This document shows, piece after piece, positions 34,709 to 43,373 of a stretch of DNA of 64,000 bases (position 1 is the first letter of the stretch; each line of letters opens with the position of its first letter). The position numbers and the translations under genes are program-made. Under the pieces are notes generated by a model. The model had not been told where the DNA came from. It saw only the letters and a program-made list of their open reading frames with translations, and searched no databases. Source of the DNA: Ardenticatena maritima (GTDB taxonomy: Bacteria > Chloroflexota > Anaerolineae > Ardenticatenales > Ardenticatenaceae); contig NZ_LGKN01000003.1 in assembly GCF_001306175.1 (NCBI RefSeq), positions 1,044,230 to 1,108,229 of the forward strand, written 5' to 3'.

Positions 34709-37170
34709 TAGCGGTCCACCTCCCCGAGCACGATGTCAATCGAGCCCAGAATACCAATCAAGTCGGCAACTTTGTAGCCTTTCGCCATGTGGCTGAGCGC
34801 GGTCAGGTTGATGAACGCACCGCTGCGCACGTGGTAGCGGTAGGGGTTGCTGCCCCCATCACTCACCACGTAGAAGCCCAACTCACCACGCGGGTTTTCA
34901 ACGTGGCCGTAGGCTTCACCCTTGGGCACGCGGATGCTCCACTTCTTCTGCCCGGCGAGCACTTCGCCCTCGGGAATTTGTTCGAGGGCTTGCTGCAAGA
35001 TGCGCAGGCTCTGCCACATTTCGAGGATACGGATGTAGTAGCGATCGTAGATGTCGCCACCGTAGAGCACCGGAATCTCAAAGTCGAAGCGATCGTAGAT
35101 GCTGTACGGGTCGTTGCGGCGCAAGTCCCACTTCACGCCGCTGGCGCGCAGCATGTGCCCCGACGTGCTGAGGTTGATGGCTTGCTCGGCAGAGAGCACG
35201 CCGATGCCCTTGGTGCGCACCTGCACGATTTCGTTGGTCGTCAAGAAGCGGTCGAGTTCTTCAATGGCGCGCGGCAAGCGTTCGTACACCAGTTTCTTCG
35301 CCAGCGGCAAGAACTCTTCGGGCAGGTCGTGCGCCACGCCGCCAAAGCGGAAGTAGTTGACCATCAAGCGCGAACCGGCAACCATCTCGAAGAGGTCGAG
35401 AATCATTTCGCGCTCTTCGATACAGTAAAGCGACGGCGTGAAGAACGCGCCCAGGTCGTTCAGCAAGAAGCCGATTGACCACATGTGGCTTTGAATACGG
35501 TTCAGCTCCGCCATAATGACGCGGATGTATTCGGCGCGTTCGGGCACTTCCACGCCAAGCAATTTCTCGACGGTGATCGCGTAGCCGAAGTTGTTGCCCA
35601 TCTGCGCCAGGTAGTCCAGGCGGTCGGTGTAGGGCATGTTCATCAGCCACGCATTGCGTTCGCCGATTTTCTCGTGGTTGCGGTGCATGAAGCCCATCAC
35701 CGGCTCCAGGTCCACCACCGTTTCACCGTCGAGCAAGACGCGCATCTGGAAAACCCCGTGCGTCGAGGGGTGTTGCGGCCCCATGTTGACGATGATTTTC
35801 TCGGAGCGCACTTCATCCAGGCGCGCCAGTTCTTCGGGTTGCACCACCATCACGTCTTCGCGCATGGGGTTCCACGCTTCGGGGTCAAAGTCCCCCGGAT
35901 AGCGCACATTGCGCCCCCAGATGTTGCGGTCTTCAGCGGCACGATGGTGGCCTTCCGGCCAGCGTGAATCATAGGGCTTGTGGTCTTGCTCGTAGTAGGC
36001 TTCCAGCCAGTCTTTGCGCAGCGGGAAGCCATCGAAACCTTCCCAGAGCAGGATGCGGCGCAGGTTGGGGTGCCCCAAGAAGCGCACGCCAAACATGTCG
36101 TACACTTCGCGTTCCTGGAAGTCGGCACCCCCGTACACAGGCACCAGCGACGGCACTTGCGGGTCGTCGCGGTCGGTATCCACTTTGAGGTAGATGTGCG
36201 GACCGCCGCCATTGCGAATGCTATACAGGTGATAGACCACCTGAATTTTGCCCTCGTCAATGTAGTCAACGGCGGTCAAGTTGGCGAGGTAGTCGTAGCC
36301 CATGTCATCGCGCAGGGCTTTGGCAACGTCTTGCAAATAGTTCGGCTCGACGATGAGGGCGTTGCCTTCCTGCTTGAAGGCTTGGTCGCCAAAGCGCTCG
36401 CGCAAAAAGTGCGCCGCCTTTTCCGTCACTTCAAGTTCGCGCTGAGGAATTTCAGCGACCTTGACGCGGTGCAGTTTCTTGGGCGGCTTGCGCTGCGGTT
36501 CTTCCTGCTGGTCAATACGTTCCGCCAGCACGGGAATCTGGCGCGGGTCCACAATATCGGGCCCCAGCAAGGGCGGCGGCACGGGTTCGCTCAGCGGGCT
36601 ACGGTACCAGGGAGCATGTTTGATGCTCTGCCCATCAAGTTTGGCTTGCAAGGTCATCAAGCCTTGCAAAAGCGCCTGCGGTGTGGGCGGGCACCCCGGC
36701 ACATAGACATCAACGGGAATAAACTTGTCAATCCCGCTGACGACGTTGTAGCCTTCTTTGAACGGACCGCCACCCGTGGCGCACGCGCCCATGGCGATAA
36801 CGTACTTTGGTTCAGGCATTTGGTTGTACAGGCGGATGATGATGGGCACCATCTTCTTCGTGACGGTCCCCGAGACAATCATCAAGTCCGCCTGGCGCGG
36901 CGTCGCGCGGAACAAGCCGGCACCAAAGCGGTCAATGTCGTAGCGCGAGGCCGCGGTTGAAATCATCTCAATGGCGCAGCACGCCAAGCCGAACGTCATC
37001 GGCCAAATGGACGATTTGCGCCCCCAGTTGTAGAGCGCATCCAGGTTCTTGATGAGTTTGTCCCACGTCGTGACGAGCACCGTCTGCGCGAGGAGTTCAT
37101 CCTCGGCGAGAATATCCGCGGCGTAATCAGGAATCAGGTCTCGAACCACGTCTTTGGGATTGCGTTCCAT
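34708..37170 (-). CDS. NuoB-NuoC-NuoD triple fusion protein
   Basis: 820 aa in one open frame. NuoB part (1-230): LACCAIEM with Cys64-Cys65, MGACATGGG and VPGCPPTPQ supply the N2 ligands. A charged linker (about 190-245, [15 protein letters not shown]) leads to the NuoC part (about 250-430) with [19 protein letters not shown] and [13 protein letters not shown]. NuoD part (about 460-820): [20 protein letters not shown] and a C-terminal [21 protein letters not shown] fusions are known (as in E. coli), but a BCD fusion is rarer. Separate nuoB, nuoC and nuoD also exist in this window, so this is a second set. Start ATG 37170 follows GAGAG. It sits directly after the cytochrome bc genes. Confidence 0.92.
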   Translation of the reverse strand: MERNPKDVVRDLIPDYAADILAEDELLAQTVLVTTWDKLIKNLDALYNWGRKSSIWPMTFGLACCAIEMISTAASRYDIDRFGAGLFRATPRQADLMIVSGTVTKKMVPIIIRLYNQMPEPKYVIAMGACATGGGPFKEGYNVVSGIDKFIPVDVYVPGCPPTPQALLQGLMTLQAKLDGQSIKHAPWYRSPLSEPVPPPLLGPDIVDPRQIPVLAERIDQQEEPQRKPPKKLHRVKVAEIPQRELEVTEKAAHFLRERFGDQAFKQEGNALIVEPNYLQDVAKALRDDMGYDYLANLTAVDYIDEGKIQVVYHLYSIRNGGGPHIYLKVDTDRDDPQVPSLVPVYGGADFQEREVYDMFGVRFLGHPNLRRILLWEGFDGFPLRKDWLEAYYEQDHKPYDSRWPEGHHRAAEDRNIWGRNVRYPGDFDPEAWNPMREDVMVVQPEELARLDEVRSEKIIVNMGPQHPSTHGVFQMRVLLDGETVVDLEPVMGFMHRNHEKIGERNAWLMNMPYTDRLDYLAQMGNNFGYAITVEKLLGVEVPERAEYIRVIMAELNRIQSHMWSIGFLLNDLGAFFTPSLYCIEEREMILDLFEMVAGSRLMVNYFRFGGVAHDLPEEFLPLAKKLVYERLPRAIEELDRFLTTNEIVQVRTKGIGVLSAEQAINLSTSGHMLRASGVKWDLRRNDPYSIYDRFDFEIPVLYGGDIYDRYYIRILEMWQSLRILQQALEQIPEGEVLAGQKKWSIRVPKGEAYGHVENPRGELGFYVVSDGGSNPYRYHVRSGAFINLTALSHMAKGYKVADLIGILGSIDIVLGEVDR

Positions 37171-37201
37171 GGTCGTCACTCTCACCACTCCCATCGCGAT
37201 G

Positions 37202-37243
37202 AAAGCCTGGGCGCATCAACAAGCTCTGTTCATGCGCCCAGGC
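37202..37243 (-). terminator. Long hairpin between the cytochrome operon and NuoBCD
   Basis: Arms beginning GCCTGGGCGCAT (from 37205) and ending ATGCGCCCAGGC (to 37243) form a stem of up to 16 bp with one mismatch. Only three U residues follow on the minus strand, so it may attenuate rather than stop transcription, or protect the 3' end of the cytochrome mRNA. NuoBCD starts 32 nt further on. Confidence 0.6.
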
Positions 37244-37256
37244 AGGGTTTCGGTCA

Positions 37257-38117
37257 TTACTTCAGGCTGGACAGGTATTCAACCAGTGTATTGATGTCTT
37301 CTTCGCTCAGCGTTTCGCCGAAGTTTTGCGGCATCACGTTCGCCGGGAACCCTTCCACCACGAAAGCGTTGGGGTTCACGATAGATTCATGGATGTACTC
37401 TTCAGGCGTGGTGGCTTCACCCGCGTAGTTGGGGTCGGCAATGCGCTCGGCCGCCACGGCGCCAATCTTGGTCAACTCCGGACCGACAGCCCCCACCATA
37501 CCGGCAACGCCCTGGATGGTGTGGCAGCCGCCACAACCGTTATTCACCATGATTTGCACAGCGCGTTCTTCGAGGCTTGCTTCGCCGCCGGCGGCTTCTT
37601 CACCACCTGCTTCGGTTTGCTGAGCGGCTTCAATCATCGCCTGCTGTTCTGGCGTGAACTCTTCAAAGTTGAGCAAGAAGAGCGCGATGTTTTCAATGTC
37701 AAACTGGGTCAACGGGCCGCCAAACTGTTCACCCCACGGCGGCATCGCCATATCGCCCTTGGGCATGTTCCCCACATACTGATCGGGGCGGCTGGAGATG
37801 AGACGACCACCTTCCACCGTCTTCACAATGTACCCAAAGGCGTCGCCGGGCCAGCCCATTTCAGCGGCGCGCTGTTCAAGCAATTCACGGCTGTTGAGCG
37901 GCGGCGCCAAGCCAGGCGTCCCTTGCGCATCAACACCGTGGCACGAGGTGCAGTTACGCTCGAAGAGCTCCGCCCCGTATTCAATACGGCGGGCTTCCCA
38001 GCTGGCTGTTGCTTCTTCCATGCGCTTGGGCTCGTTCACGCCGACCCAAGCCACCACAAGCAATCCGACAATTGTGAGCAAAATCCCGAGTGTAATTTGG
38101 ACACGTACCATTGACAT
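37257..38117 (-). CDS. Membrane-anchored dihaem cytochrome c
   Basis: 286 aa with an N-terminal anchor helix (about 7-27) and two c-haem sites, CTSCH (56-60) and CGGCH (195-199). Candidate axial Met residues are in KGDMAMPPWG (about 121-130) and PANVMPQNFG near the C-terminus. An Ala/Glu/Gly-rich linker (about 160-183) separates the two domains. It is the third gene after Rieske and cytochrome b, so it likely replaces cytochrome c1 or f as electron acceptor from the Rieske protein and passes electrons to an oxidase that is not in this window. GGAG precedes ATG 38117. Confidence 0.88.
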   Translation of the reverse strand: MSMVRVQITLGILLTIVGLLVVAWVGVNEPKRMEEATASWEARRIEYGAELFERNCTSCHGVDAQGTPGLAPPLNSRELLEQRAAEMGWPGDAFGYIVKTVEGGRLISSRPDQYVGNMPKGDMAMPPWGEQFGGPLTQFDIENIALFLLNFEEFTPEQQAMIEAAQQTEAGGEEAAGGEASLEERAVQIMVNNGCGGCHTIQGVAGMVGAVGPELTKIGAVAAERIADPNYAGEATTPEEYIHESIVNPNAFVVEGFPANVMPQNFGETLSEEDINTLVEYLSSLK

Positions 38118-38134
38118 TGTGCTACTCCATTGTC

Positions 38135-39772
38135 CTAGTGGTGCTTCGTGTTTTGGTGCAGGAAGACCGTCTTGGTGTACGTATCGCGCACCGGATTGCC
38201 GTTTTCATCATAGACAATGTTGCCGTCGTCATCCACTTTGGTCCATGAGATTTCCATATGGACACGCTTCAAGGTCGGCTGCCACAAGTCGATCTTCCAT
38301 TCACCGTGCGGCGCCACCAGCGGTGCTTCTTTCACACGGCGCTGGAACTCGGCAAAGAGCAGGTCGAATTCAGTTGGGTTTGGCGGCAGTTGGTACGTGT
38401 CGGTGTCAAACGTACCAAGCGGTACACCTGCATAGCCCAATTCGCGCAACGGACCAACACCTTCCTGCGGCGCGATATCCTGGATGATGCGCGTTGCCGG
38501 CGGCGTTTCAATGCCCCACCGCGGCAAGCCCATGTACGAAAGAATGAGAATGGCAATTGTTGCCAGCACCCCTTGCGCCACAGCAATGGGGCGGCGCTTC
38601 GCCAGACGGTAGGGGTTGTTATCAATGTAGGGCACAGCCGCCAACAAGAGCACAATCAGGCCGGGCAGAATCACACCCATCCAGGTGGGGTCGCCCAGTT
38701 TGAGCATCCCCTGCAACCACCAGAAGTACCAGGGGGCTTTCGTATCCAACGGCGTAACGTTGGGCTGCGCACGGCTTTCCAGCGGCGCACTGTACCACGT
38801 CGCCGCCGAGACCATCATCAGCACGACGACGAGGATTGCCAGGAACAATTCATGCGTCAGCAAGTCAGGAATGAGGTTGATGCGCTCCGTCGCCCAACGC
38901 TTTTCGTCGGGGTCCAAATCGCCTTCTTCCACACGAGCAGGCAACGAAATACTGTGTTCGCGCGAGACCTTGTAGTAGTGAATGCTGGTGAAGAGAATCC
39001 CCAGCAAGGGCAAGAAGAGCACGTGCATCAGATAGAAGCGCAAGAGACCACCGGCGCCAATGTCCGGCGCACCACGCAACAAGAGGTTGACTTCCTTCCC
39101 GATCAGCGGCGTCTTGTCCGCCATCGACGTACCGATGGTCACCGCCCAGAACGCCAACTGGTCCCACGGGAGCAGGTAGCCGGAGAACGAGAGGAAGAGC
39201 GTAATCCCCAGCAACACAACCCCCGTCAGCCAGGTGAATTCACGCGGCTTTTTGTACGAACCGGTCATGTATACGCGTAACATGTGCAACGCCACAACGG
39301 CGACCATCAACTCCGCACCCAAGCGGTGCATATCGCGCAGCAACTCGCCGTACCAGACGTTGCTCAGAATGTTAATCATGTTGCTATACGCCGTGTCAGG
39401 CGTCGGCGCATAGTAGACCATCAAGATAAGACCGGTGACAATTTCAATGAAGAACATGTACGCACTGAGGAAGCCCAAGCGGAACGTGTGCGTGAACCAC
39501 GTCGCGGCGCGCGGGTAGTAGCGCGGGCGAATGTGCATGAGGAACGACGTGGTATGCACCTTGAAACGCGGGTTGGGTTTCTCAGTCGGCGGGTCCCCGC
39601 GGAAAACGGCGCGCAATTCTTCAATATCCATCCCCGCCGTAATAATGCGGACCCGCTCGTCAATCTTTTCACGAGCGACCTGTTCCCAATCTTGCTCGCG
39701 CAATTCGCGCATTTTGCGCTGCAAGTCGTTGGGCAGATTACGCAAATCTTGCAACCCAAGCATAGTGTTCAC
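38135..39772 (-). CDS. Fused cytochrome b of a bc-type quinol oxidoreductase
   Basis: 545 aa, with both the b6-like and subunit IV-like halves in one chain. Haem ligands are His149/His163 in one helix and His250/His265 in the next. The second pair is separated by 14 residues, the b6f-type spacing; bc1 has 13. The quinol-site motif usually PEWY reads APWY (346-349, in DTKAPWYFWW). A long N-terminal extension (about 70 residues) and a long C-terminal hydrophilic part (from about 440) are unusual additions. It oxidises quinol at the membrane, together with Rieske and the dihaem cytochrome c. GAGGAG precedes ATG 39772. Confidence 0.9.
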   Translation of the reverse strand: MNTMLGLQDLRNLPNDLQRKMRELREQDWEQVAREKIDERVRIITAGMDIEELRAVFRGDPPTEKPNPRFKVHTTSFLMHIRPRYYPRAATWFTHTFRLGFLSAYMFFIEIVTGLILMVYYAPTPDTAYSNMINILSNVWYGELLRDMHRLGAELMVAVVALHMLRVYMTGSYKKPREFTWLTGVVLLGITLFLSFSGYLLPWDQLAFWAVTIGTSMADKTPLIGKEVNLLLRGAPDIGAGGLLRFYLMHVLFLPLLGILFTSIHYYKVSREHSISLPARVEEGDLDPDEKRWATERINLIPDLLTHELFLAILVVVLMMVSAATWYSAPLESRAQPNVTPLDTKAPWYFWWLQGMLKLGDPTWMGVILPGLIVLLLAAVPYIDNNPYRLAKRRPIAVAQGVLATIAILILSYMGLPRWGIETPPATRIIQDIAPQEGVGPLRELGYAGVPLGTFDTDTYQLPPNPTEFDLLFAEFQRRVKEAPLVAPHGEWKIDLWQPTLKRVHMEISWTKVDDDGNIVYDENGNPVRDTYTKTVFLHQNTKHH

Positions 39773-39828
39773 TCCTCATCAGCGTTCAGAGAGTTGCGTC
39801 AGTGCAAACGGGCTCACGACTCACCGGC

Positions 39829-40383
39829 TTAGTGCGGATCGCCACGCAGCAAATCGCCGGTATCAACAGTCACAATCGCATCCGGGCTTGGAACGGGTAC
39901 GGGACCTTTCTTCACACGGTCGGTCTCGGCCAGCACATTCCCAGCCGCGTCAAGCATGCGCACCACGAAGCGGTCGAGGCTACGCGGCGCCGGACCCTGG
40001 ATATACGTCCCATCTTTCTGGAACTGCGAACCGTGGCAGGGGCAGATGAAGCGGTTTTGCGCTTCTTGCCAGCGGTAAAGACACCCGAGGTGTGTACACA
40101 CAACGTAGAGCGCAAGCACCCCTTCTTCGAGATGCACCAACCAGAACTTCCCTTTGGTGTTGGCTTGGGGGGCGCTTCCGACCGGCGGCAGGTTGCTGGC
40201 AGGACCCAAATTGAACACACCACCGAATTCACCCTCGCGGAAGCGCGGGAACGCAAAAAGCAACCCCATGCCGCCAATTTCGGCAAAGAAGACACCCAAC
40301 GAACCAAGCCAGACGTAATTGAGGAACTCACGTCGCGTCAGCGGCTTGATACCGTCCGACGGCTGTGCCTGTTCGTGCGCCAT
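39829..40383 (-). CDS. Rieske iron-sulfur protein
   Basis: 184 aa with an N-terminal twin-arginine-like start ([16 protein letters not shown]) and one membrane anchor. The 2Fe-2S ligands are in CTHLGC (96-101) and CPCHGSQF (114-121). It carries electrons from quinol at the Qo site to the cytochrome c. First gene of the bc operon. ATG 40383 is chosen because GAGGAGG would overlap the alternative ATG at 40389 too closely. Confidence 0.93.
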   Translation of the reverse strand: MAHEQAQPSDGIKPLTRREFLNYVWLGSLGVFFAEIGGMGLLFAFPRFREGEFGGVFNLGPASNLPPVGSAPQANTKGKFWLVHLEEGVLALYVVCTHLGCLYRWQEAQNRFICPCHGSQFQKDGTYIQGPAPRSLDRFVVRMLDAAGNVLAETDRVKKGPVPVPSPDAIVTVDTGDLLRGDPH

Positions 40384-40682
40384 CAACATCCTCCTCTCGC
40401 GTTACCGTATGTGAAAACCGGTACAAAGTCGGCGGCCATCATACATGAACGTGCCATTTTGCACAAACAAGCATTTGTCAGGACGCCAACTTGACCGGCA
40501 AACAGTGATTTGGGAATGTGGGGCTTTCAACGTGCCGACAGTATACGCATTGTGAAAATTTGGCAAGTATCCGTGAAATCCTGCACAACCGCCTCTCACT
40601 ATATCTGACATTTGGCATGCTGGCAAGGTGTAAGGTGTCACTGGCGCGTAGAGGAGAACAAGCCATGCACATCGTGATGAAC
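40384..40682. promoter_or_regulatory. Leader and promoter region of the cytochrome bc operon
   Basis: About 300 bp without a credible gene. On the minus strand two candidate promoters stand out: TTGCCA-N17-TACTGT (40538-40566) and TTGTGC-N17-TATGAT (40438-40466). The second would give a leader of about 50 nt before Rieske. A plus-strand ATG at 40664 with GAGGAG runs into the citrate synthase gene and is not believed. Confidence 0.45.
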
Positions 40683-40716
40683 AAAAAGCGGGGTGAACAA
40701 GTTGTCCACCCCGCTT
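40683..40716 (-). terminator. Intrinsic terminator of citrate synthase
   Basis: Arms AAGCGGGGTG (40686-40695) and CACCCCGCTT (40707-40716) with U5 on the minus strand (A run 40683-40687). It lies 22 bp after the citrate synthase stop. Confidence 0.82.
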
Positions 40717-40737
40717 GGTACGCGAAAACTCGTGTTG

Positions 40738-41886
40738 TTAGCCACGCTGGTCAATGGGCACGTAGTGCGCTTCTTCCGGTCCCACGTAGAAGGAGCGCGG
40801 GCGCATGAGACGGTTGTCGGCGTACTGTTCGAGCAGGTGCGCCACCCAGCCCGCCACGCGGCTGACCGCGAAGGTCGGCGTGAGCATGTCGGTCGGCAAG
40901 CCCAGGCTCAGCAAGAGCGGCACCGAGTAGAAGTCCACGTTGGTGTAGAGCCGCTTGGCTTCAAGACGCGGCAAAGCGGCGGCTTCAATCGCGGCGGCCA
41001 ATTCATACCAGCGGGTGTTGCCCGTTTCCTTGGCGATATTTTCAGCCATTCGCTTGAGGATGCGCGCCCGCGGGTCGTAGGTCTTGTAGACGCGGTGCCC
41101 AATGCCCATGATGCGCTTCTTGGCGGCCAACGCTTCTTCAACATACTTTTCGGCATTGGCAGGGTCGCCCACCTCTTCCATCTGTTTCACCAGCGCAGTC
41201 GGCGCCCCACCATGGAGCGGTCCCTTCAACGACGCCACCGCCCCGGTAATCGCACCGTACATGTCGGCCTGCGTGCCGGCCACCACACGCGCGGTGAATG
41301 TCGAAGCGTTGAAACCATGGTCGGCCAGCAAGACCAGGTAGGCATTCACCCCTTCCACCGAGCGGGGACCGGGTTCTTTGCCATTGAGCATGTAGAGGTA
41401 GTTTGCCGCGTGGGTCAGGTCGGTGCGCGGCGCGACAGGGTCAAGCCCCTGGCGGTAGCGGTGGAAGGTTGCCAAAATCGTGGGGAATTTGGCGAGCAGG
41501 TTCGAGCCGATGCGGCGCAGGTTTTCCGGCGAAAGGTCGTCCGGGTTTTCGTCATACATGTGCAGCATGGAAACGACCGTGCGCAAGACGACCATAGGGT
41601 CAGCGGTTTTGGGGAATTGGGTAATCTGGTTCACAACGGTGTCCGGCAGCGCCCGCTTGCTCGCCAAATCAGCCATGAATGCATCAAGTTCAGCCTTGGT
41701 GGGCAACTTGCCATTCCAGAGGAGATAGACCACTTCTTCGTACAGCGCATCATTCTCGACAAACTCTTGGATGGGGATACCGCGATAAATCAAGCGACCT
41801 TCTTCGCCAAAAACCTTGCTGAGCGCGGTTTCGGCAACAACAATGCCTTCAAGCCCTTTGTTAATCTGGACGGTTTGGTTGGTCAT
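40738..41886 (-). CDS. gltA: Citrate synthase
   Basis: 382 aa type II citrate synthase-like protein condensing oxaloacetate and acetyl-CoA, the entry to the citric acid cycle. The catalytic residues are in KGPLHGGAPTALV (His), GIGHRVYKTYDPRA (His) and NVDFYSVPLL (Asp); LADHGFNASTFTARV is also typical. Length matches the short bacterial and archaeal form. 2-methylcitrate synthase is a close relative and cannot be ruled out. It is monocistronic. A promoter candidate TTGTGT-N16-TAGAAT lies at 41991-42018 on the minus strand, followed by a 5-bp hairpin (GACAC/GTGTC) in the leader. Confidence 0.92.
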   Translation of the reverse strand: MTNQTVQINKGLEGIVVAETALSKVFGEEGRLIYRGIPIQEFVENDALYEEVVYLLWNGKLPTKAELDAFMADLASKRALPDTVVNQITQFPKTADPMVVLRTVVSMLHMYDENPDDLSPENLRRIGSNLLAKFPTILATFHRYRQGLDPVAPRTDLTHAANYLYMLNGKEPGPRSVEGVNAYLVLLADHGFNASTFTARVVAGTQADMYGAITGAVASLKGPLHGGAPTALVKQMEEVGDPANAEKYVEEALAAKKRIMGIGHRVYKTYDPRARILKRMAENIAKETGNTRWYELAAAIEAAALPRLEAKRLYTNVDFYSVPLLLSLGLPTDMLTPTFAVSRVAGWVAHLLEQYADNRLMRPRSFYVGPEEAHYVPIDQRG

Positions 41887-42028
41887 GTGTCACTCCTTTC
41901 ATCAGTGTGATTGCAGTACCACAACGTACAAAGACACTTCTTCGTGTCGGAAATCACTGAGCAGCAAATGGGTACAAACAGTGCCTGTGTATTCTATCAG
42001 AAGGAGGAGACCACACAAATGACAAGCC

Positions 42029-42715
42029 TCACCCCTCTTCATTCTCTACCTCTGGAAGCGGTTCGATGAGGACATCACAGGCTTCATCGGGAACAATCAC
42101 CACCTCACGCCCACTCACCACAATTTGCACCACGCAAGCCTGTTCACGGTGATCGAGGACGCGCACCCGCACGTTGGGCGCAACGCCTTCCGCCGCTAAT
42201 GCTTCCACACGCTCGGGGGCGCTGATACGCACACGCCGAATGTAGCCTTCTTGCCCAACGTCCAGTTCACTGAGTGGGCGGGCCGGCCGCGAAACAAGTC
42301 GCAAATCGGGGGTGGGGATGGGGTCGCCGTGGGGGTCGTGGGTGGGATGCCCCAACTGCTCGGCGATGGCTTGCTCAAAGGCTTCGGAGATGTGATGTTC
42401 AAGGCGCTCGGCTTCTTCATGCACTTCATCCGGGGGAAAACCCAGCGCCTCGGTCAGGTAGAGTTCGAGCAGGCGATGATGCCGCACGACTTCAAGCGCC
42501 ACTTTTTCGCCTGCCTCGGTCAATTCCACGCCCCGGTACGGTTCGTATTTGACCAGATGCAGCGCCGCCAGCCGCTTGAGCATGTTGGTGGTGCTGGCAG
42601 GCCGTACACCCAACGCATCCGCCAACGCGGTTGTTGTGACGGGCACGTTCTCTTCATGCGCAAGCCGCCAAATCGTTTTGAGGTAATCTTGCATGGCTTC
42701 GGTCAATACGGTCAT
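42029..42715 (-). CDS. DtxR/MntR-family metal-dependent repressor with FeoA-like domain
   Basis: 228 aa. N-terminal winged helix MQDYLKTIWRLAHEE...VTTTALADALGVRPASTTNMLKRL (about 8-55), then a metal-binding dimer domain with VRHHRLLELYL and HEEAERLEHHISEAFE (typical ligands Glu, His). After a linker, a FeoA/SH3-like domain (about 155-220) follows. Such regulators repress iron or manganese uptake when metal is bound. Which metal cannot be said. A symmetric TTAGCCTAA box overlaps its promoter, implying autoregulation. No metal transporter lies in the window. Confidence 0.88.
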   Translation of the reverse strand: MTVLTEAMQDYLKTIWRLAHEENVPVTTTALADALGVRPASTTNMLKRLAALHLVKYEPYRGVELTEAGEKVALEVVRHHRLLELYLTEALGFPPDEVHEEAERLEHHISEAFEQAIAEQLGHPTHDPHGDPIPTPDLRLVSRPARPLSELDVGQEGYIRRVRISAPERVEALAAEGVAPNVRVRVLDHREQACVVQIVVSGREVVIVPDEACDVLIEPLPEVENEEG

Positions 42716-42752
42716 GCACCAGCCCCCGCCTAGGTGTCTCTTTGAGTGAAAT

Positions 42753-42782
42753 TTAGCCTAATCAAAAAATGAGAACCGTCAA
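42753..42782 (-). promoter_or_regulatory. Promoter with DtxR-type TTAGCCTAA operator
   Basis: On the minus strand TTGACG (42777-42782), spacer of 16 and TAGGCT (42755-42760) form a promoter whose -10 lies inside the 9-bp near-palindrome TTAGCCTAA (42753-42761), the core of DtxR/IdeR/MntR-type operators. Bound repressor would block RNA polymerase. Confidence 0.6.
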
Positions 42783-42822
42783 TCAGTCGGGCGTGTGGTG
42801 GATGCGCCTGTCCCAGAAACGC

Positions 42823-42859
42823 GCAGACCTGGCGCGTTTCCAAACTGCGCCAGGTCTGC
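42823..42859. terminator. 13-bp inverted repeat after ribH
   Basis: Arms GCAGACCTGGCGC (42823-42835) and GCGCCAGGTCTGC (42847-42859) pair perfectly around an 11-nt loop. No U tract follows (minus strand reads GCGTTTCTGG), so it is either a weak terminator of the riboflavin operon or a 3'-end stabiliser. Confidence 0.5.
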
Positions 42860-42883
42860 CGGGGGTGGGTGGCGGCAAGATGT

Positions 42884-43366
42884 TCAGGCTTGCAAGCGTT
42901 GAATGAGCGTTGCCATTTCGATAGCCGCGACGGCGGCTTCATAGCCTTTGTTGCCGGCTTTCGTCCCCGCGCGTTCGATAGCCTGCTCGATGGTGTCTGT
43001 TGTGAGGACGCCAAAGATGGTTGGGACGCCTGTCTCGCGCGCCACGGCGGCAATGCCTTTTGCGGCTTCGCCGGCTACGTAGTCAAAGTGGGGCGTTGCG
43101 CCGCGAATCACCGCCCCCAAACAGACCAACGCATGGTAACGACCAGTGCGCGCCATGTGGTACGCCGCTACGGGAATTTCAAAAGCCCCCGGCACCCACA
43201 CCACGTGAATATCCTCTTCAGCCACGCCATGCCGCCGCAAAGCGGACAAAGCCCCGTCAAGCAAGGAGCGTGTAATGAAGTCGTTGAAACGCGCCACCAC
43301 AACCCCAATTTTGAGCCCAGTGCCGGAAAGTGTGCCTTCGTCAATGCGTGCCACGGTTGCCTCCAA
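42884..43366 (-). CDS. ribH: 6,7-dimethyl-8-ribityllumazine synthase
   Basis: 160 aa, penultimate step of riboflavin synthesis. It has the family stretches [48 protein letters not shown] and [17 protein letters not shown]. The catalytic His is in the THxDYV-type loop (here PHFDYV). Last gene of the operon, 7 bp after ribBA. Confidence 0.95.
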   Translation of the reverse strand: MEATVARIDEGTLSGTGLKIGVVVARFNDFITRSLLDGALSALRRHGVAEEDIHVVWVPGAFEIPVAAYHMARTGRYHALVCLGAVIRGATPHFDYVAGEAAKGIAAVARETGVPTIFGVLTTDTIEQAIERAGTKAGNKGYEAAVAAIEMATLIQRLQA

Positions 43367-43373
43367 TCTGTTT

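Noticed and set aside
34708..37170. NuoBCD fusion as a sequencing or frameshift artefact
   Set aside because: The frame is continuous over 820 codons, with proper charged linkers between domains and full motifs in each, so a natural fusion is more likely.
40518..40808. Plus-strand ORF in the bc operon upstream region
   Set aside because: It runs through the citrate synthase terminator into that gene and shows no protein-like features.
42019..42069. Plus-strand 16-codon ORF preceded by AAGGAGGAG
   Set aside because: Overlaps the 3' end of the DtxR-family gene on the other strand and has no continuation or partner; the ribosome-like site is probably chance.
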